Counted from the first letter of the stretch, positions 52,095-63,067 are shown. The stretch: DNA of 64,000 bases from Mesorhizobium shangrilense (GCF_028826155.1 NZ_JAQGPN010000001.1:4651501-4715500), one strand, 5' to 3'. A program made the numbers and translations. The notes: generated from the letters alone by a model not told the origin.

Positions 52095-53084
52095 ATGACA
52101 GATACGTTCAAGGCGATCCTCGTGACGCGCGGCGAGGACAAGTCGCAGTCGGTCGGCGTGACGGAACTGACCGACGCCGACCTCATGGAAGGCGACGTCA
52201 CCGTCAGGATCGAAGCGACGACCGTCAACTACAAGGATGGCCTCGCCATCACCGGCAAGGCACCGGTCGTCAGGCGTTTTCCGCTCGTTCCCGGCATCGA
52301 CTTCGCAGGCACGGTCGTCAGTTCCGATCACCCGGATTGGGCGCGGGGCGACAAGGTCATCCTCAACGGATGGGGCACCGGCGAGACCCATCACGGCGCC
52401 TATGCGGAAAAATCGCGCGTCAAGGGCGACTGGCTGGTCCCGCTGCCGGACGGCATGTCCCCACGCGACGCCATGGCGATCGGAACCGCCGGCTATACGG
52501 CCATGCTGTCGGTGATGGCGCTGGAGCGCCACGAGATCACGCCGGATCGCGGCCCGGTCATCGTCACCGGGGCAGCCGGCGGCGTCGGCTCCGTCGCCAT
52601 CTCGATCCTCTCCAAGCTCGGCTACCACGTCATCGCCTCGACGGGCCGGACGTCCGAAGCCGATTTCCTCAAGGACCTCGGAGCTGCGGAGATCATCGAC
52701 CGCAACGAACTTTCCGGGCCCGCCAAGCCGCTCGCCAAGGAGCGCTGGGCTGGCGGCGTCGATGCCGTCGGCAGTACGACGCTCGCCAACGTGCTCTCGA
52801 TGACGTCCTATGGCGGCGCCATCGCCGCCTGCGGACTAGCGCAGGGCATGGACCTGCCGGCGAGCGTGGCGCCGTTCATCCTGCGCGGCGTCTCGCTGCT
52901 CGGCATCGATTCGGTGATGGCCCCCAAGGCCCTGCGGCTGGAAGCCTGGCGTCGTATCGCGACCGACCTCGACCATGCCAAGCTCTCCGCCCTGTCGGTG
53001 GCGATCGGCTTCGACGACATCCTGCAGGCGGGCCGCGACATCATCGACGGCAAGATACGCGGCCGCGTCGTCGTCGAAATGTAG
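52095..53084 (+). CDS. acuI: Acrylyl-CoA reductase AcuI / YhdH family oxidoreductase
   Basis: The 329-residue medium-chain reductase without zinc has [26 protein letters not shown] near the N-terminus and the NADPH loop [20 protein letters not shown], followed by [17 protein letters not shown]. Such enzymes reduce acryloyl-CoA, as in DMSP or 3-hydroxypropionate metabolism, and serve general detoxification. No DMSP lyase is nearby. AAGGAGG precedes the ATG. Confidence 0.9.
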   Translation: MTDTFKAILVTRGEDKSQSVGVTELTDADLMEGDVTVRIEATTVNYKDGLAITGKAPVVRRFPLVPGIDFAGTVVSSDHPDWARGDKVILNGWGTGETHHGAYAEKSRVKGDWLVPLPDGMSPRDAMAIGTAGYTAMLSVMALERHEITPDRGPVIVTGAAGGVGSVAISILSKLGYHVIASTGRTSEADFLKDLGAAEIIDRNELSGPAKPLAKERWAGGVDAVGSTTLANVLSMTSYGGAIAACGLAQGMDLPASVAPFILRGVSLLGIDSVMAPKALRLEAWRRIATDLDHAKLSALSVAIGFDDILQAGRDIIDGKIRGRVVVEM

Positions 53085-53158
53085 AAAGCGGCGACATCCC
53101 TAAAATTGCAGCGATCGGCCAAAAGCTTCCCTAAGCCTTGGTGGAGTATGTAGCGGGC

Positions 53159-55450
53159 ATGGTCGCGGAGCATGTCAAAACGTCAGTCATCGACGCAGCT
53201 TTCCGGGAGACGGAAGCTGCGGGTCCCGAACGACGCGCTATCGTTGCCCCGCCCCTCGTACCCAATATCGAGCGGCCGCCGGCGCCCCGGCTCGAGGCCT
53301 GGGGACTGCCCCTCATCATGGCAGCGTTGGTGTTTACCGGCCTTGCGCATCTCATGGGAGCGCCGCACTACATCGTCATCGGCTTGGCCACTTGCGCCCT
53401 CGCCGGCCTCTTCATGCTCAACAGGACCGTCCGCCGCGAAAAGCGGATGGCGACGCTGTTCGACGACAGCGAGGCGCAGAGCCGCGCCCACATCGAGACG
53501 CTGGCGGATCGCGTCTGGGAGCTCCAGGAGAGCGAGGAACGCTTCCGCGGCCTCATCGACGCGCTGGGCGACCTTGTCATCCATCGCGATCGCGAGGGAC
53601 GCATCGTCTATGCGAACAAGGTCTTCGCCGACCTCGTAGGCCACCCGCCGCACATGCTGAAGGGCAAGACCCTCGGTGAGCTCGGCATCGAGGTGGGCAT
53701 CGTGCCCGACGCCGCCTTCTGGGACGGCGAATGCCTGAGCTCCACGGACGTCGCCATCCGCGTCGCCTCCGGCACCCGCTGGTTCTCCTGGATCGAGCTT
53801 TCGGTGCGCGACAAGGTCAGCGCGGACGTCTCCCACCGGGCGATCGCCCGCGACATCACCAGCCGCAAACGCGCCGAGACGGCCCTGATTGCATCACGCG
53901 AGCGCGCCGAGTTCGCCAGCCGCGCAAAGTCGCAGTTTCTGGCGACGGTCAGCCACGAAATCCGCACGCCGATGAACGGCATCATGGGCATGGCCAAGCT
54001 TCTCGCGGACACCGACCTGACGCCCGAACAGAAGACCTATGTCGGGGCGGTTTCGACGTCGGCCAGCGCATTGCTCGCGCTCATCGACGACCTGCTCGAC
54101 TATTCGAAGATCGAGGCTGGCCGCTTCGAACCTGAATTCCAGAACGTCTCGCCGCGCGAGCTGACCGACAATGTCGTCGAATTGCTGGCCTCCAGGGCGT
54201 TCGCCAAGGGAATCGGGCTCGGCTGCGTCGTCGCGGCCGATGTCCCCCAGATGGTCACGTCGGATCCCGGCCGGCTGCGCCAGGTCCTTCTCAACCTGAT
54301 CGGCAACGCCATCAAGTTCACCGATACGGGCGGTGTCTCCGTGCGGGTGCAGACCGCCGGCGACCTATCCAGCCCGCGGCTTGCCTTCACCGTCAGCGAC
54401 AGCGGGCCGGGTCTGCTCGAGAAGGATCTGGAACGCATCTTCGAGGAGTTCGAGCAAGCCGACGGCACTTCCACGCGCGAGCATGGCGGGGCCGGGCTCG
54501 GCCTCACCATCTCCAAGCGCATCGTCCAGTCGATGGGCGGCGCGATCACCGTCAAGAGCAAGCCCGGCGCTGGCTCCGAATTCAGGTTCGAGATCCCCGC
54601 GCGCGACGTGCAGCCTCTGGCGACCTCGCGTGAACGCGTCCTCGAGCATCGCAACGCGGTCATCGTTTCGAAGAACACGGTCGAAGCCGAAACGCTGGCG
54701 GAAGCCATCCGCAGTCACGGCGGCGTCGCCAGGGTCGCGACCACGCCGGAGCAGGCGGCCTCACTCGCCGAGGGCGCTAACACGCTGCTCATCGCGGCCG
54801 GGTTGGAACATGCCGACGGTCGTCTGATCCAGCGGCTCCGGCACTCCGGCTTCGCAGAGTGCGAAGCGATCACACTGATCGCACCGAACGAGCGCAGTCT
54901 GCTGCAGGAATTCCGCGCCAACGGCTACTCGACCTTCCTGGCGCGGCCAGTCCGCGGCGAAACCCTGCTTCGAGTCCTGATGAGCGAACCGGAGGGACGT
55001 GCAATTCCTTCCTCCTCCAGCCCCGTGCCGGCGGCGAAAGCTGGTACACCGCCCTCGCATGCGGGACAAAGCGTGCTGGTTGCGGAAGACAACGAGATCA
55101 ACGCGCTGCTGGCGCGCTCCGTGCTTCAGAAGGCCGGATACAAGGTGGATGTCGTCAACAACGGCAAGGAAGCCGTGGAGGCGCTGGAAGCCTCGACGCA
55201 GCGCCGGCGCTACGACGTGGTGCTGATGGACCTGCACATGCCGGTGATGGACGGACTGGACGCAATCACGCTCATTCGACGTCACGAGGAGGAGACCGGC
55301 GTACCGCCCGTGCCGATCATGGTGCTTTCAGCCGATAGCCAGGAGCAGACGCGACATACGACGCTCTCCCATGGCGCCAGCGGCTTCCTGATCAAACCGC
55401 TCGATCCTGACGCCCTCGTGCGGGCCGTCGAAGACCATCTTGCCGCGTGA
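53159..55450 (+). CDS. Hybrid sensor histidine kinase with pseudo-receiver and receiver
   Basis: About 763 residues: two membrane segments (about 47-88), a coiled segment, a PAS domain (about 127-235, ERFRGLIDALGDLVIHRDREGRIVYAN), HisKA with His266 in VSHEIRTPMNG, HATPase with NLIGNAIKF and GGAGLGLTISKR, a degenerate receiver without the Asp (LLIAAG) and a complete receiver with phospho-Asp near 691 (VLMDLHMPVMDG). Start ATG at 53159 is tentative; GTG 53141 or TTG 53138 would add 6-7 residues. No phosphotransfer partner is adjacent. Confidence 0.92.
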   Translation: MVAEHVKTSVIDAAFRETEAAGPERRAIVAPPLVPNIERPPAPRLEAWGLPLIMAALVFTGLAHLMGAPHYIVIGLATCALAGLFMLNRTVRREKRMATLFDDSEAQSRAHIETLADRVWELQESEERFRGLIDALGDLVIHRDREGRIVYANKVFADLVGHPPHMLKGKTLGELGIEVGIVPDAAFWDGECLSSTDVAIRVASGTRWFSWIELSVRDKVSADVSHRAIARDITSRKRAETALIASRERAEFASRAKSQFLATVSHEIRTPMNGIMGMAKLLADTDLTPEQKTYVGAVSTSASALLALIDDLLDYSKIEAGRFEPEFQNVSPRELTDNVVELLASRAFAKGIGLGCVVAADVPQMVTSDPGRLRQVLLNLIGNAIKFTDTGGVSVRVQTAGDLSSPRLAFTVSDSGPGLLEKDLERIFEEFEQADGTSTREHGGAGLGLTISKRIVQSMGGAITVKSKPGAGSEFRFEIPARDVQPLATSRERVLEHRNAVIVSKNTVEAETLAEAIRSHGGVARVATTPEQAASLAEGANTLLIAAGLEHADGRLIQRLRHSGFAECEAITLIAPNERSLLQEFRANGYSTFLARPVRGETLLRVLMSEPEGRAIPSSSSPVPAAKAGTPPSHAGQSVLVAEDNEINALLARSVLQKAGYKVDVVNNGKEAVEALEASTQRRRYDVVLMDLHMPVMDGLDAITLIRRHEEETGVPPVPIMVLSADSQEQTRHTTLSHGASGFLIKPLDPDALVRAVEDHLAA

Positions 55451-55572
55451 CGACCCGCCTGCCCTGAGCGGACCATGTGGCCCGCTTTGCAGACAAAGCG
55501 CATACCCCATGTCATATTCATGTAGCAGATTCGACCTATCCTCGGCTCGAGTGGGCCGAAGGAGAAATATCC

Positions 55573-56448
55573 GTGCACGCCTCGACAGCATCGCCGGTTC
55601 TCGGCGCTCCTGACTATCGCTCGCCTGAACGGCAACCGCTGCCTGCCGGCGCGATGCTCGGCAAGATCGGAACGCTCGAGGTCCGCCTGGCGCGCAATGC
55701 GGAGGAGATCGTCGCTGCCCAGGAAATCCGCTACCGGGTGTTCTATGAGGAACTCGGCGCACGCCGCGCCGCAGGCGGCTGCGACGAAGGCCGTGACTTT
55801 GACCGCTTTGACGCGATCTGCGACCACCTGCTCGTGCTCGACAGCTCGATCGAAGGACCCGAAGTGCGCCAGATCGTCGGGACCTACCGGCTGCTACGGC
55901 AGGAGACCGCGATGGCCGCCGGCGGCTTCTACTCCGAGGACGAGTTCGAACTTGCGGCTCTCGTCGCCCGCCATCCAAACACGAACTTCCTGGAGCTCGG
56001 GCGCTCATGCGTGCTGCCTGCCTATCGTGGCAAGCGCACCATCGAAGTTCTGTGGCAGGGCATCTGGGCCTATGTGAACCACTACGACATTGGCGTGATG
56101 ACCGGCTGCGCCTCCTTCCAGGGAACCGAACCTGCCGACCATGCCGAGGCGCTTTCCTTCCTCGCACATCACTGCCGCGCCGAGGGCGAATGGGCGATCC
56201 GCGCCGTTGCGGATCGCTATCGGGCGATGGACCTGATGCCGCCGGAGGCGATCGGACTACGCTGCGCGATGGCGGCCATGCCGCCGCTCATCAAGGGCTA
56301 CCTGAGGCTCGGCGCCAGGATCGGCGAAGGGTGCGTCATCGACCACGAATTCGGCACGATCGACGTCTGCATCGTGCTGCCGGTCGCCAGCCTCGACGCC
56401 CGCTACGTGACCCACTATTCGCCGGACGCGACCCGGTTCGCCGCCTGA
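55573..56448 (+). CDS. olsB: Ornithine lipid acyltransferase OlsB
   Basis: The 291-residue GNAT-fold protein matches rhizobial OlsB as I recall it: KIGTLEVRLARNAEEIVAAQEIRYRVFYEE, VGTYRLLRQETAMAAGGFYS, FLELGRSCVLPAYRGKRTIE and PPLIKGYLRLGARIG. It transfers a 3-hydroxyacyl group from ACP to ornithine, the first step of ornithine lipid synthesis. The GTG at 55573 is chosen because AAGGAG lies 8 bases upstream. olsA is not adjacent. Confidence 0.94.
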   Translation: MHASTASPVLGAPDYRSPERQPLPAGAMLGKIGTLEVRLARNAEEIVAAQEIRYRVFYEELGARRAAGGCDEGRDFDRFDAICDHLLVLDSSIEGPEVRQIVGTYRLLRQETAMAAGGFYSEDEFELAALVARHPNTNFLELGRSCVLPAYRGKRTIEVLWQGIWAYVNHYDIGVMTGCASFQGTEPADHAEALSFLAHHCRAEGEWAIRAVADRYRAMDLMPPEAIGLRCAMAAMPPLIKGYLRLGARIGEGCVIDHEFGTIDVCIVLPVASLDARYVTHYSPDATRFAA

Positions 56449-56459
56449 CGGGCGCGACA

Positions 56460-56828
56460 ATGCCCGACGACACACTCGCCCCCGCATTCGACAAGCTGCG
56501 CCGCGCCGCCGCGGGGCTTCCGAACATCTCGGAAGGCACGTCCTACGGCACGCCGTCGCTGCGGGCCGGCAAGAAGTTCCTGGCGCGCGTCAAGGATGCC
56601 GACACGGTGGCCGTGATGTGCCCGCTCGAGGAGAAGGAGGTGCTGCTCGCGGCCGCGCCGGAGTTCTACTTCGAGACCGACCACTACAGGGGCTGGCCGG
56701 CCATGCTGGTCCGCGTCCACGACATTCCGATAGAAGAGCTCGCCCACCGGCTGGAGCGCGCCTGGCAGATTCAGGCCACGCCAAAAATGCTCAAGGCGCG
56801 CGGCCCTGCGGGCCGCAGCGGCGGCTGA
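56460..56828 (+). CDS. MmcQ/YjbR family protein
   Basis: The 122-residue small soluble protein has LPNISEGTSYGTPSLRAGKKFLARV, CPLEEKEVLLAAAPEFYFETDHYRGWPAMLVR and a terminal helix, as in the CyaY-like MmcQ/YjbR family, a DNA-binding-like fold of unknown role. It begins 11 bases after olsB and ends 3 bases before the convergent ABC permease gene. Confidence 0.87.
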   Translation: MPDDTLAPAFDKLRRAAAGLPNISEGTSYGTPSLRAGKKFLARVKDADTVAVMCPLEEKEVLLAAAPEFYFETDHYRGWPAMLVRVHDIPIEELAHRLERAWQIQATPKMLKARGPAGRSGG

Positions 56829-56831
56829 CGC

Positions 56832-57725
56832 CTATTCCTTCACCGCTCCGGTCATCGACGAGACGTAATGCTCGACGAAGAACGAATACAGGATGACCAC
56901 CGGCAGCGAGCCTATCAGCGCGCCGGCCATCAGCGCGCCCCACTCGTAGACGTCAGAGCGCACCAGCTCGGTCAGCACGCCGACCGGCACGGTCTTGTTC
57001 TCCGACGACTGGATGAAGGTCAGCGCGTAAATGAACTCGTTCCACGACAGCGTGAAGGCGAAGATGCCGGCCGAAATCAGGCCCGGCACCGACAGCGGCA
57101 GCACGATCTTGGTGAGGATCTGCCAGCGAGTTGCCCCGTCGATCAGCGCGCATTCCTCCAATTCGAACGGAATCGAACGGAAATAGCCCATCAGCAGCCA
57201 GGTGCAGAAAGGCACGAGGAAGGTCGGATAGGTGAGGATCAGCGCAAACGAGGTGTCGTAGAGCCCGAGGTTGAAGACCATCACCGAGAGCGGGATGAAC
57301 AGGATCGATGGCGGCACGAGATAGGCGAGAAACACCGCCAGTCCCACCTGGCGCGAACCGGAGAAACGCAGCCGCTCGATCGCGTAGGCGGCGAAGACGG
57401 AGGCCAGCAGCGAGAGGAACGTCGCGGCCACCGAGATGATCACCGTATTGAGCAGCCAGCCGGGATAGGACGTGTCGAAGAGCAGGTAGCGGATGTGTTC
57501 CAGCGTCGGGTTGACCACCCAGAACGGGCTGAAATCGTTGAAGTTGGTCATCTCGACGTTCGGCTTCACCGCCGTCACGGCCATCCAGTAAAACGGGAAC
57601 AGCAGCACGAAGACGAAGATGGCGAGCGGCACATAGATGGTCACCACGCGGCGCGGCAGGCTCTGCAGGTAGCCCATCCCCCCTTCGTCGCCGACCGCAG
57701 GCGCCTTGGTGTCGGTAACGGCCAT
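56832..57725 (-). CDS. Sugar ABC transporter permease, MalG-like
   Basis: The 297-residue inner-membrane subunit has about six membrane segments and the EAA loop PFELEECALIDGATRW followed by KIVLPLSVPGLISA. It is the last gene of a complete CUT1-type importer operon. Its ATG lies 1 base after the stop of the other permease gene, with GGAGG inside that gene's end, so translation is coupled. Confidence 0.93.
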   Translation of the reverse strand: MAVTDTKAPAVGDEGGMGYLQSLPRRVVTIYVPLAIFVFVLLFPFYWMAVTAVKPNVEMTNFNDFSPFWVVNPTLEHIRYLLFDTSYPGWLLNTVIISVAATFLSLLASVFAAYAIERLRFSGSRQVGLAVFLAYLVPPSILFIPLSVMVFNLGLYDTSFALILTYPTFLVPFCTWLLMGYFRSIPFELEECALIDGATRWQILTKIVLPLSVPGLISAGIFAFTLSWNEFIYALTFIQSSENKTVPVGVLTELVRSDVYEWGALMAGALIGSLPVVILYSFFVEHYVSSMTGAVKE

Positions 57726-57726
57726 C

Positions 57727-58665
57727 TCAGTCGCCTCCGCCCTGCTGCCACCTGCGCCGCTGCAGGCCGAAATAACTGAACAGGATCGCGGCGAGCAGGA
57801 AGGGGATCATCGCCACCGCGATGGCAGCCCCCTCGCCGAGCAGCCCGCCCGAGATGCCGCGCTGGAACGACAGCGTCGCCATCAGGTGCGTCGCGTTGAC
57901 CGGGCCGCCGCGCGTCAGCACGTAGATCAGCTGGAAGTCGGTGAAGGTGAACAGCACCGAGAACGTCATGGTGATCGCAATGATGGGGGTGAGCAGCGGC
58001 AGCGTCACATAGCGGAAAAGCTGCCAGCGGCTGGCGCCGTCGAGCGTGGCCGCCTCGTAGAGCGATTGCGGGATCGTCTGCAGGCCGGCCAGCAGGGTGA
58101 TCGCCACAAACGGGATACCCCGCCAGACATTGGCTGCGATGACGGAAGCGCGCGCGTTCGTGGGATCGCCGAGGAAGTTGATTCGGCTGTCGATCAGGCC
58201 GAGTTCCATCAGTGCCCAGGAAATGATCGAGAACTGCGAATCGTAGATCCACCAGAAAGCGATGGCCGACAGCACCGTGGGCACCACCCAGGGCAGGAGC
58301 ACCGCCGCCCGGAAGAACGTCTTGAACGGCAGGTTCTCGTTGAGGATCAGCGCCAGCCAGAGGCCGAGCACGAATTTCAGGATCGAGGCCGAGATCGTAT
58401 AGAGCAGCGTGTTGAAGACCGAGAGCCAAAAGACGCTGTCGTCCCACAGGTACTCGTAGTTCTCCAGGCCGATGAAGATGCCCGGCCTGCCGATGCGCGC
58501 GTCGGTGAAGCCGAGCCAGACGCCGAGACCCAGCGGATAGGTGAGGAAGACCAGCAACAGCGCCGCCGCCGGCAGCATGAAGCCGAAGGAGAGGAAGCCG
58601 CGGCTCTCCGATAGGCGGGAACGGAAGGAACTGCGCTGGGCAGTCATGGTTTCGAGAGCGGCCAT
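57727..58665 (-). CDS. Sugar ABC transporter permease, MalF-like
   Basis: The 312-residue membrane subunit has about six membrane segments, the first near residues 26-48, and the EAA loop SLYEAATLDGASRWQLFRYVTLPLL. AAGGA precedes the ATG. The 259-base gap before it carries a compound palindrome (58745-58885), unusually long for the inside of an ABC operon. Confidence 0.93.
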   Translation of the reverse strand: MAALETMTAQRSSFRSRLSESRGFLSFGFMLPAAALLLVFLTYPLGLGVWLGFTDARIGRPGIFIGLENYEYLWDDSVFWLSVFNTLLYTISASILKFVLGLWLALILNENLPFKTFFRAAVLLPWVVPTVLSAIAFWWIYDSQFSIISWALMELGLIDSRINFLGDPTNARASVIAANVWRGIPFVAITLLAGLQTIPQSLYEAATLDGASRWQLFRYVTLPLLTPIIAITMTFSVLFTFTDFQLIYVLTRGGPVNATHLMATLSFQRGISGGLLGEGAAIAVAMIPFLLAAILFSYFGLQRRRWQQGGGD

Positions 58666-58744
58666 TCAGCAATCCTTGGTCTTCAGTCTCGCCATTTTCG
58701 GCTCGTGGAGCATCCGCTCACGGCGCTTGCAGTTGGAGCACACG

Positions 58745-58885
58745 CCCCCACTCCGTCTCGCCTTTGGCTCGACACCCCTCCCCCACGTTCGTGGTGGAGA
58801 GGAAGGGCGCCAAGCTTACGGCCGGCATTTCCTCTCCCCCGTCGATCGGGGGAGAGGTGGTTCGCGCAGCGAACCGGAGTGGGGG
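58745..58885. repeat. REP-like compound palindrome inside the ABC operon
   Basis: Outer arms CCCCCACTCCG (58745-58755) and CGGAGTGGGGG (58875-58885) are perfectly complementary over 11 bases. Inside are CTCTCCCCCG-TCGAT-CGGGGGAGAG (58832-58856) and GGTTCGC-GCA-GCGAACC (58859-58875), plus a smaller CCACG-TT-CGTGG. The composition and layout resemble dispersed palindromic elements common in Rhizobiales genomes, such as RIME-type repeats. It lies between the binding-protein and permease genes. Confidence 0.8.
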
Positions 58886-58924
58886 TCGAAGGCGCACAGC
58901 AAGGCGTTTGTGCTGCGCCTTGCG

Positions 58925-60250
58925 CTACACCCGATAGTAGCGGTTGGCCCGCTTCTCGGCCTCCTCCATCGCTTCCTGCGGCGTGGCCTGTCCTGTCACC
59001 GCCCTGGCGAACATGTCGACGAGCACGTAGTCGGCCATCGTCGCCGCCGAGGCGTAGCCGAGCGGACCGGCATAACCGTTGGGCCGCAGCGTCTCGGACG
59101 CCCTGGCATAGGCGGCGTTGTTCGGGTCCTCCGACCAGATCGGATTGTTGGCGAAGCCCTTCAGCGTCTGACAGCAATAGCCGGCGGAGCCCTTGATCCA
59201 GTCGTTCATCTGGGCCTCCTCGAACATGAACTGGAGGTAGGCCTTGGCGGCGTTTGGATAGGGCGTGTAGTTGAAGATCACCGCCACGGTGGTCTGGTGG
59301 AGTTCGACCGACTGTCCGACCGGGCCGATCGGCAGGTTCGTCGTGCGGATGTCCTTGGCGATCTCGGCCAGCTTCGGATCGTTGTCCTTGTTGATCTTGG
59401 CGGTGTTGTAGGCCGAGATGCCGTTGGCGATGATGCCGAGCTCACCGGCGAGGAAGGCGCGGTTGTTGTTGACGTCGAGCCAGCTTTCGGTGCCCGGGAT
59501 GAAGGTCTTGTAGAGTTCCATCGCATATTCGATGGCCTTCATCGTCTCGGGGCTGTTGATCGCCACCTTGCCGCTCTCGTCGACCATCTTGCCGCCATGG
59601 CTCCACAACAGCCAGTGCGCGTAATTGTTGCCGTCGCCGACACCGTGGCCGTGGGTGAATCCGGCCGGGTGACCGATCTTCTGCATCGCCTTGCAGAGCT
59701 CGAGGAAGCCAGCGGTGTCCTTCGGGAACTCCGAGAAACCGGCTTCCTTCACCCAGCTATCGCGATACACGATGGCGTTGCCGATGGCCGCCAGCGGCAG
59801 ACCGATGAACTTGCCGTCCTTGACCGCGTATCCCTTCGGTCCGTCGTACCAGCCGCCATACTTGCCGCCGAGATATTCGCCGAGGTCGGTCACGTCGAGC
59901 AACTTGTCGGGATACTGGAACGCATCGTCGAACCAGACGAGCATCAGATCGGGGCCGGATCCGACATTGGCCGCCACGGCGGCCTTCGGCCGGATGTCCT
60001 CCCAGCTCTCCTTGTCGACGCGCACCTGCACGCCGGTCGCATCGGTGAACTTCTTCGTGTTGGCGAGCCATGAATCCTCGTCGCCCTGCACGAAAGGCGA
60101 CCAGCGCAGCAGCCTGAGCGTGGCGCCCTGTTCCGGCGTGTATTTCGGGGCGTCCTGGGCGAAGGCGGGAGAGCCGATGAGCCGGCTTCCGATGGCGCCG
60201 GCGGCTACGCCGGCCGTCGTCCTGATCACGTCACGTCTGGTAAATTTCAT
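58925..60250 (-). CDS. ABC transporter extracellular solute-binding protein, Tat signal
   Basis: The 441-residue periplasmic receptor of the sugar-binding family 1 type has a twin-arginine signal: FTRRDVIRTTAGVAAGAIG, with cleavage probably after SPAFA. Export folded through Tat is suggested. I use the ATG at 60250, nine bases after GGAGG; a GTG two codons earlier lies too close. It follows the ATPase gene and precedes the palindromic repeat. Substrate unknown. Confidence 0.92.
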   Translation of the reverse strand: MKFTRRDVIRTTAGVAAGAIGSRLIGSPAFAQDAPKYTPEQGATLRLLRWSPFVQGDEDSWLANTKKFTDATGVQVRVDKESWEDIRPKAAVAANVGSGPDLMLVWFDDAFQYPDKLLDVTDLGEYLGGKYGGWYDGPKGYAVKDGKFIGLPLAAIGNAIVYRDSWVKEAGFSEFPKDTAGFLELCKAMQKIGHPAGFTHGHGVGDGNNYAHWLLWSHGGKMVDESGKVAINSPETMKAIEYAMELYKTFIPGTESWLDVNNNRAFLAGELGIIANGISAYNTAKINKDNDPKLAEIAKDIRTTNLPIGPVGQSVELHQTTVAVIFNYTPYPNAAKAYLQFMFEEAQMNDWIKGSAGYCCQTLKGFANNPIWSEDPNNAAYARASETLRPNGYAGPLGYASAATMADYVLVDMFARAVTGQATPQEAMEEAEKRANRYYRV

Positions 60251-60302
60251 CGTCACTTTCCTCCTGCTTGATTGTTATGTCCTGCAGTCCTGACGATCGA
60301 TC

Positions 60303-61358
<1,056 letters not shown>

Positions 61359-61456
61359 CGGCTCCCCCCGAACGGTGTTGTTGCACCCCCTTCGAAGGGA
61401 ACGCGCTTGTCCGCGCGACGAGCCCGGCTTCCTCCCTGGCCGTCGCACCGATGAAC

Positions 61457-61468
61457 GGTAGCGCTACC
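61457..61468. promoter_or_regulatory. LacI-family type operator palindrome
   Basis: GGTAGCGCTACC is a perfect 12-base palindrome with the central AGCGCT typical of LacI-family operators of sugar transport genes. It lies about 100 bases before the ATPase start, in a suitable place for repression. No LacI-type regulator gene is encoded within the window. Confidence 0.6.
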
Positions 61469-61624
61469 AACCGCGGCTGTAAAGCGGTGTCGCGGCCGGA
61501 AGAAACCGGCACCCTATCGGCTGCTCTTCCGGACACGAGGGTTGCGGCGCCGACACCTTGCGTCAGCACCGACCGATTGCGAGAAGCGGACGCACCGACC
61601 TTGCGATCGACGCGACGGCGGGCC

Positions 61625-63067
61625 TCAGTTCCAGGCCATCTCCGGCACGGTGTCGAAGCCGACCAACGACTTGACCTCCAGATACTCTTCGAGCCCTTCC
61701 ACCCCGCCTTCGCGGCCGTTACCCGAGAGCTTCATGCCGCCGAAGGGCACTGCAAAGTCCATGGGCGTATAGTTGAACGTCACGTGGCCGGTACGCATGC
61801 GCTTGGCCACGTAGGTCGCCATCGCCGGATCCCTGGTCTGCACGAAAGACTGGAGGCCGTAGGGCGTTGCTTCAGCCAGCTCGATCGCGTCGTCGATGTC
61901 GGCATAGGCCTGCAGGATCAGGACAGGGCCGAAAACCTCCTCGCGTGCGATCTTCATGCCGCGCTCGGCAATCAGCACAGTGGGCGCGATGTAGTAGCCC
62001 TGATCGAAGCCCGCAGCCCGCTCGCCCCCGCCGCAGACCAGTCGCGCACCCTCGGCTACGGCTTCCCGGATGATGCGGCCGAGCATCTCGAACTGCTGGC
62101 GCGAGGCGACCGGACCGACATCCACATTGTCTTCCAGCGGGTTGCCGATCCGCAGGCTCTTGGCGGTTTCCGCCGCGATGGCGGCGGCCTTCTCCAACTG
62201 GGATGCGGGGACCAGCATGCGGCTGGGCGCGTTGCAGCTCTGGCCGCTGTTCCGGGTGCTGCGGATCAGGCCTTCGCGCACCGCGTGCTCCAGATCGACA
62301 TCGGGCAGAACGATATTCGCTGCGTTTCCTCCGAGTTCCTGCACGACCCGCTTGAGGGTCGGTGCGGCAGCCTGGGCGATGCGTATGCCCGCGCCGACCG
62401 AACCGGTGAAGGAGAGCAGACGCACATCGGGATGCTCCACCAGCGCCGCACCGGCCTTCAGGCGGCCGAGCACGAGATTGAAGCCACCCTTGGGCAGGTC
62501 GCTGGCCGCAATCACCTCGGTCAGGATGATCGCCGCCGTCGGGGCGATCTCGCTCGGCTTCAGCACCATCGGACAGCCGGCCGCAATCGCCGCCGCAACC
62601 TTGATGCTGATCAGGTGCAACGGCCAGTTCCACGGCGTGATCAGCCCACAAACACCGATTGGTTCACGCACGACCATGGTGCCGCCGCGCTGTTCCGCGA
62701 AACGGTAATTGCTCAGTATCTCGCTGTAGTTGCGGTAGTGACCGACTGCGTTGACGATATGGGGGCCGCGCGCGATCCAGAGCGGCGAGCCCATTTCGGC
62801 AGTGATGGACTGTGCGATTTCCTCGGCCCGCGCCTCGATCCCATCGGCGATCTGCCCGAGTATCTTTATCCGCTCCGCGACAGGCAGAGCCACCACTGCA
62901 CCGGCCGCCGCGACCGCGGCTTTGACAGCCTCGTCCACATCCGCTGCGCCGCCGCCAAGGAAGCGCCCGCAAGCTTGCTCGGTCGCGGGATTGATGGCGT
63001 CGAACTCGTCCGCATCAAGGGGCTGACGCCAGGCGCCGTCGATATAAATACCGCTTCGGGAGATCAT
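61625..63067 (-). CDS. Aldehyde dehydrogenase family protein
   Basis: The 480-residue NAD(P)-dependent enzyme has TPWNWPLHL, the glycine motif FTGSVGAG, catalytic Glu in VVQELGGN and Cys in NSGQSCNAPSR, then EEVFGPVLIL. It oxidises an aldehyde to a carboxylic acid; the substrate is not evident. ATG at 63067 follows AGAAGAG. It starts 40 bases after the M20 amidohydrolase stop on the same strand, so the two are probably one operon. Confidence 0.93.
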   Translation of the reverse strand: MISRSGIYIDGAWRQPLDADEFDAINPATEQACGRFLGGGAADVDEAVKAAVAAAGAVVALPVAERIKILGQIADGIEARAEEIAQSITAEMGSPLWIARGPHIVNAVGHYRNYSEILSNYRFAEQRGGTMVVREPIGVCGLITPWNWPLHLISIKVAAAIAAGCPMVLKPSEIAPTAAIILTEVIAASDLPKGGFNLVLGRLKAGAALVEHPDVRLLSFTGSVGAGIRIAQAAAPTLKRVVQELGGNAANIVLPDVDLEHAVREGLIRSTRNSGQSCNAPSRMLVPASQLEKAAAIAAETAKSLRIGNPLEDNVDVGPVASRQQFEMLGRIIREAVAEGARLVCGGGERAAGFDQGYYIAPTVLIAERGMKIAREEVFGPVLILQAYADIDDAIELAEATPYGLQSFVQTRDPAMATYVAKRMRTGHVTFNYTPMDFAVPFGGMKLSGNGREGGVEGLEEYLEVKSLVGFDTVPEMAWN

